From: Thiomonas bhubaneswarensis
Lineage (GTDB): Bacteria; Pseudomonadota; Gammaproteobacteria; Burkholderiales; Burkholderiaceae_C
DNA length: 64,000 nucleotides
Reading direction: 5' to 3'
NCBI RefSeq assembly: GCF_001418255.1
Contig: NZ_LIPV01000005.1
Location: 186,001-250,000 of the forward strand
Below the pieces are notes generated by a model that was given only the letters and a program-made list of their open reading frames with translations, did not search any database and was not told the origin of the DNA. Shown piece after piece: positions 63,459-64,000 of the stretch (position 1 is the stretch's first letter; the number at the start of each line of letters is the position of its first letter). Both the position numbers and the translations under genes were made by a program.

Positions 63459-64000
63459 TTACTCGACCGCGTCGAGAAGCCTGTCGCGCTGGTCGGCTGC
63501 AGCACCGCGCCGGCCGAGCAAGGCGTAAAGCAGGATGGCGCCGAAGGTCGCGGTGCCGATGCCGCCCAGGGCAAAATCGCCGAACTTGAGGGTGAAGTCG
63601 GCCGTGCCCAGCATCAGGGTGATGGCGACGATGATGAGATTGCGGCTGTCGGAGAAGTCCACCTTGTTGTCCACCCAGATCCGCGCACCCGACACGGCGA
63701 TCAACCCGAAGATGACGATGGCCACGCCCCGCAGCACCGGCGGAGGAATGAGGTGGATGAGCGCACCGAATTTGGGGCTCAAACCGAACAGAATGGCGAT
63801 CACCGCGGCGGTGGCGAAGATCAGCGTGGAGTAGATCTTGGTCGCTGCCATCACGCCGATGTTCTCGGCGTAGGTCGTCACCCCCGTGCCGCCGACCGAA
63901 CCCGACACCATGGTGGCGATGCCGTCGCCCAGAAAAGCCCGCCCCATGTAGCGATCGAGGTTGCGGCCCGTCATGGCGGTGACGGCCTTGATGTGGCCGA
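63459..64000 (-). CDS. Uracil/xanthine permease (NCS2), C-terminal part
   Basis: The frame is open to the window end, so this is the last 180 or so residues. GHIKAVTAMTGRNLDRYMGRAF, GGTGVTTYAENIGVMAATKIYST and PPPVLRGVAIVIFGLIAVSGARIW are diagnostic for NCS2 nucleobase/proton symporters of the UraA type. It imports uracil or a purine across the inner membrane. The start lies outside the window. Confidence 0.93.
   Translation of the reverse strand, partial: GHIKAVTAMTGRNLDRYMGRAFLGDGIATMVSGSVGGTGVTTYAENIGVMAATKIYSTLIFATAAVIAILFGLSPKFGALIHLIPPPVLRGVAIVIFGLIAVSGARIWVDNKVDFSDSRNLIIVAITLMLGTADFTLKFGDFALGGIGTATFGAILLYALLGRRGAAADQRDRLLDAVE

Overview
The window is about 64 kb of GC-rich chromosome from a betaproteobacterium, most likely order Burkholderiales. 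The evidence is the small families DUF3460 and DUF3579, the S20/MurJ neighbourhood, the ScpA-PanC neighbourhood, NCS2, Orn and RsgA in their usual betaproteobacterial forms, and a GC-rich dispersed repeat of Burkholderiales type at 36134-36180. Thiomonas or a relative would fit, but that is a guess. I recognise no prophage, insertion sequence, plasmid gene or CRISPR array. There is one tRNA and no rRNA, and no stretch longer than 300 bases lacks a gene.

Layout. 1-5057: the end of a GT9 glycosyltransferase, a secreted NlpC/P60-like protein, a secreted DUF1501/DUF1800 pair and an EamA exporter. 5187-15836: a metal-uptake island. It holds an OmpR-type regulator with a degenerate receiver, 11-bp-phased repeats, a TonB-dependent receptor, ExbB-ExbD-TonB, a ferric-type ABC importer, a seven-helix protein with two FTR1-like ExxE motifs and a 53-residue membrane peptide; many of these genes overlap by 4 bp. 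15910-22976: a ribbon-helix-helix-like basic protein, then a phosphate-scavenging cluster of propeller/phosphoesterase, a second TonB-dependent receptor behind a four-unit Pho-box-like array, and a PhoD-like phosphatase. 23005-24256: amtB under a candidate sigma-54 promoter.

24436-30674: DUF3460, scpA, panB, panC, a class II aldolase, nadB and an inositol-monophosphatase-family gene. 30832-35201: a minus-strand run of DNA glycosylase, spermidine-synthase-like protein, PilB/GspE-type ATPase, DUF4197 and a DUF4282-like protein. 35269-40980: tRNA-Gly(CCC), trmB, uppP, two tandem NRAMP transporters of different type, a Pcm-family methyltransferase and a rhodanese. 40974-44670: an LPS-core cluster (waaA, waaC, phosphohexomutase). 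44752-50389: apaH, a phytase-like lipoprotein with a second Pho-box-like site, an acyl-CoA ligase, marC and a methyltransferase.

50391-54054: orn, an M48 peptidase, a PCD dehydratase, rsgA and a DUF2007-like protein. 54024-60177: an unknown eight-helix membrane protein, argF, argD, DUF3579, rpsT, an 86-bp perfect cruciform-forming repeat and murJ. 60275-64000: a DksA-like protein, a small membrane protein, mobA, moeA, a Gln/Met-rich protein and the end of a uracil/xanthine permease.

The most interesting material is the two TonB-receptor systems with their phased repeats, the FTR1-like protein with its 53-residue partner, the mixed NRAMP pair with a shared upstream motif, and the cruciform. 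All calls come from reading the sequence; no database search was run.
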